Shown here in pieces: positions 6,391 to 6,837 of a stretch of 6,837 nt of DNA (positions are counted from its first letter, which is position 1; the number at the start of each line of letters is the position of its first letter). Made by a program: the position numbers and the translations under genes. Source of the stretch: an uncultured Prevotella sp. (GTDB lineage: Bacteria; Bacteroidota; Bacteroidia; Bacteroidales; Bacteroidaceae). Below the pieces are notes generated by a model. It was not told where the DNA came from, made no database searches, and saw nothing but the letters and a program-made list of their open reading frames with translations. The stretch is from positions 1 through 6,837 of the forward strand of contig CALBYK010000317.1 in assembly GCA_937889855.1 (NCBI GenBank), written 5' to 3'.

Positions 6391-6480
6391 ATGACGAAGA
6401 TGAACCTGTATGCAGCATTCGCTGCAACAGGACGAGGTGGCGAAGAGGCCGCCTGTTTTTTTATGATAGAGAAAGTATAG
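6391..6480 (+). CDS. Possible 29-codon small ORF overlapping the RNA's terminator (doubtful)
   Basis: ATG 6391 opens a frame ending at TAG 6478-6480, with a second ATG at 6400. It reads MTKMNLYAAFAATGRGG and then EEAACFFMIEKV. It runs through both 3' hairpins, and its stop codon lies beyond the T run at 6456-6462, so transcripts ended there would have no stop codon. A GA-rich stretch precedes the ATG but there is no clear ribosome site. A 29-codon frame is expected by chance. It could be a leader peptide coupled to termination, but I give that a low probability. Confidence 0.15.
   Translation: MTKMNLYAAFAATGRGGEEAACFFMIEKV
6411..6462 (+). terminator. Two-hairpin intrinsic terminator of the putative RNA
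   Basis: Hairpin 1 is TGCAGC (6411-6416), a tetraloop ATTC, and GCTGCA (6421-6426). Hairpin 2 is GGTGGC (6436-6441), loop GAAGAG, and GCCGCC (6448-6453) with one G-U pair. It can be extended by AACA (6426-6429) with TGTT (6454-6457) around a bulge. Seven T residues follow (6456-6462). Confidence 0.8.
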
Positions 6481-6501
6481 GATTTTAAGTATAGCAACAG
6501 C

Positions 6502-6552
6502 AAGACGGCAACAGGAGATGTCAAAATCTCGGGTTGTCGTCTTCTTATTTTT
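6502..6552 (+). terminator. Large stem-loop with T-rich tail upstream of ddh
   Basis: The outer stem is AAGACGGCAAC (6502-6512) with GTTGTCGTCTT (6533-6543), 11 bp including one G-U pair. A 2x2 internal loop separates it from an inner stem GAGAT/ATCTC (6515-6519, 6526-6530) with a 6-nt loop. CTTATTTTT follows. It looks like an intrinsic terminator, but no gene ends just before it. It may back up the terminator at 6462, end a separate small transcript starting after 6462, or be a structured element in its own right. Confidence 0.65.
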
Positions 6553-6563
6553 ACGGCCCGGAG

Positions 6564-6581
6564 CCAGAATTGATTTTCTGG
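6564..6581 (+). other. Short hairpin in the AT-rich gap before ddh
   Basis: CCAGAA (6564-6569) pairs exactly with TTCTGG (6576-6581) around a 6-nt loop, with weak downstream T content. I see no further gene or RNA in the rest of the stretch from 6582 to the ddh promoter, which is simply AT-rich. Confidence 0.3.
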
Positions 6582-6688
6582 TGCTTATTTTGAAAGCAAA
6601 AATGGCTGATTTGATTCCAATTTGAAAGTTTTATATGTTTTCTTGCTTTTTTGTGCCACCCTCTTACCATTTTCTCAATCAAAAAATG

Positions 6689-6696
6689 TATTTTTG
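6689..6696 (+). promoter_or_regulatory. -7 promoter box for ddh
   Basis: TATTTTTG fits TAnnTTTG exactly. A start at about 6702 would give a leader of about 45 nt before the ATG at 6748. No good -33 TTTG is seen at ~19 nt; the closest is the T-rich TTTTC at 6670-6674, only 15 nt away. Confidence 0.65.
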
Positions 6697-6747
6697 CAGT
6701 CCAAGAAAAGAAAACACTTTAAACAACTTATAAAAAGAATCAAGACA

Positions 6748-6837
6748 ATGAAAAAAATCAGAGCAGCCGTAGTAGGCTATGGCAATATCGGCCACTACAC
6801 CGTCCAGGCTCTCGAGGCCGCTCCCGACTTCGAGATT
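6748..6837 (+). CDS. ddh: meso-diaminopimelate D-dehydrogenase, N-terminal 30 codons (3' truncated by window)
   Basis: The visible product begins MKKIRAAVVGYGNIGHYTVQ and continues ALEAAPDFEI. A beta-strand followed by the glycine-rich turn GYGNIG (residues 10-15) is a Rossmann-fold NADP(H)-binding start. The combination with ALEAAPDFEI matches what I know of Bacteroidales diaminopimelate dehydrogenases (EC 1.4.1.16), which reductively aminate tetrahydrodipicolinate to meso-DAP in one step for lysine and peptidoglycan synthesis in the cytoplasm. ATG 6748 follows an A-rich leader (ATAAAAAGAATCAAGACA) without a strong Shine-Dalgarno site, usual for this phylum. It has its own promoter and is not part of the R-M operon. 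Only 30 residues are visible, so another member of the Gfo/Idh-like dehydrogenases is not strictly excluded. Confidence 0.8.
   Translation, partial: MKKIRAAVVGYGNIGHYTVQALEAAPDFEI

Larger units (their letters stand above)
6062..6462 (+). ncRNA. Putative ~400-nt purine-rich repeat-containing non-coding RNA (family not recognised)
   Basis: The segment is bounded by a consensus promoter and a hairpin terminator, and no open frame of normal length lies between. The + strand is strongly purine-biased: 132 of 180 bases in 6061-6240 are A or G by hand count. It carries repeated GATTGT, AAGGATA/AGGGATA, TCAATAGG and AAGGTAA motifs. The first ~340 nt show little potential for stable pairing because C and T are scarce; the 3' end folds into two compact hairpins. 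That layout suits an RNA that presents repeated single-stranded sites to a protein or to other RNAs, but this is inference. It does not look like tmRNA, RNase P RNA or 6S RNA as far as I can judge by eye. It could instead be a long untranslated leader with an attenuator. Confidence 0.5.

Noticed and set aside
6553..6688. tRNA or other small gene in the AT-rich gap before ddh
   Set aside because: No T-loop or acceptor pairing pattern is seen, and the only ATG frames are very short (for example ATGGCTGATTTG at 6602, stopping after 7 codons).

Overview
The window looks like a Bacteroidales chromosome, most likely Prevotella or a close relative. The evidence is a set of TAnnTTTG-type -7 promoter boxes, start codons preceded by A-rich sequence rather than Shine-Dalgarno sites, and protein families typical of the group. 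Genus is inferred from general resemblance, not from a search. All supported genes are on the + strand.

Layout. (1) 1-782: the C-terminal half of an AAA-ATPase-like / PD-(D/E)XK nuclease-like protein; its 5' end lies outside the window. (2) 871-5898: a Type III restriction-modification operon. mod (871-2919) encodes a beta-class adenine methyltransferase. res (2922-5898) encodes the helicase/endonuclease subunit and starts 2 bases after the mod stop. mod is intact, but its central ~890 bp are much more AT-rich than both ends, as expected if the target-recognition segment was exchanged as a cassette. res is split by a frameshift near 3390-3405 that separates the Walker A motif from the rest of the motor and from the nuclease. 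As written, the locus encodes a working methylase and a broken restriction subunit. (3) 5905-5952: a strong terminator closing the operon. (4) 5953-6747: about 800 bases without a conventional gene. It holds a Bacteroidetes-type promoter (6026-6056), a purine-rich ~400-nt transcribed-looking segment carrying 3-4 degenerate tandem repeats of about 63-87 bp, a two-hairpin terminator ending at 6462, a further large hairpin with a T-rich tail (6502-6552), and a promoter for the next gene (-7 box 6689-6696). (5) 6748-end: the first 30 codons of meso-diaminopimelate dehydrogenase (ddh), a lysine/peptidoglycan-precursor enzyme unrelated to the R-M operon.

Working together: Mod and Res would form one complex in which Mod supplies sequence recognition for both methylation and cleavage, so a change in the Mod recognition segment changes the specificity of the whole system. 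With res broken, Mod may act alone as an epigenetic methylase. The least explained part of the window is the repeat-bearing putative non-coding RNA at about 6062-6462, which I cannot assign to any RNA family I know.
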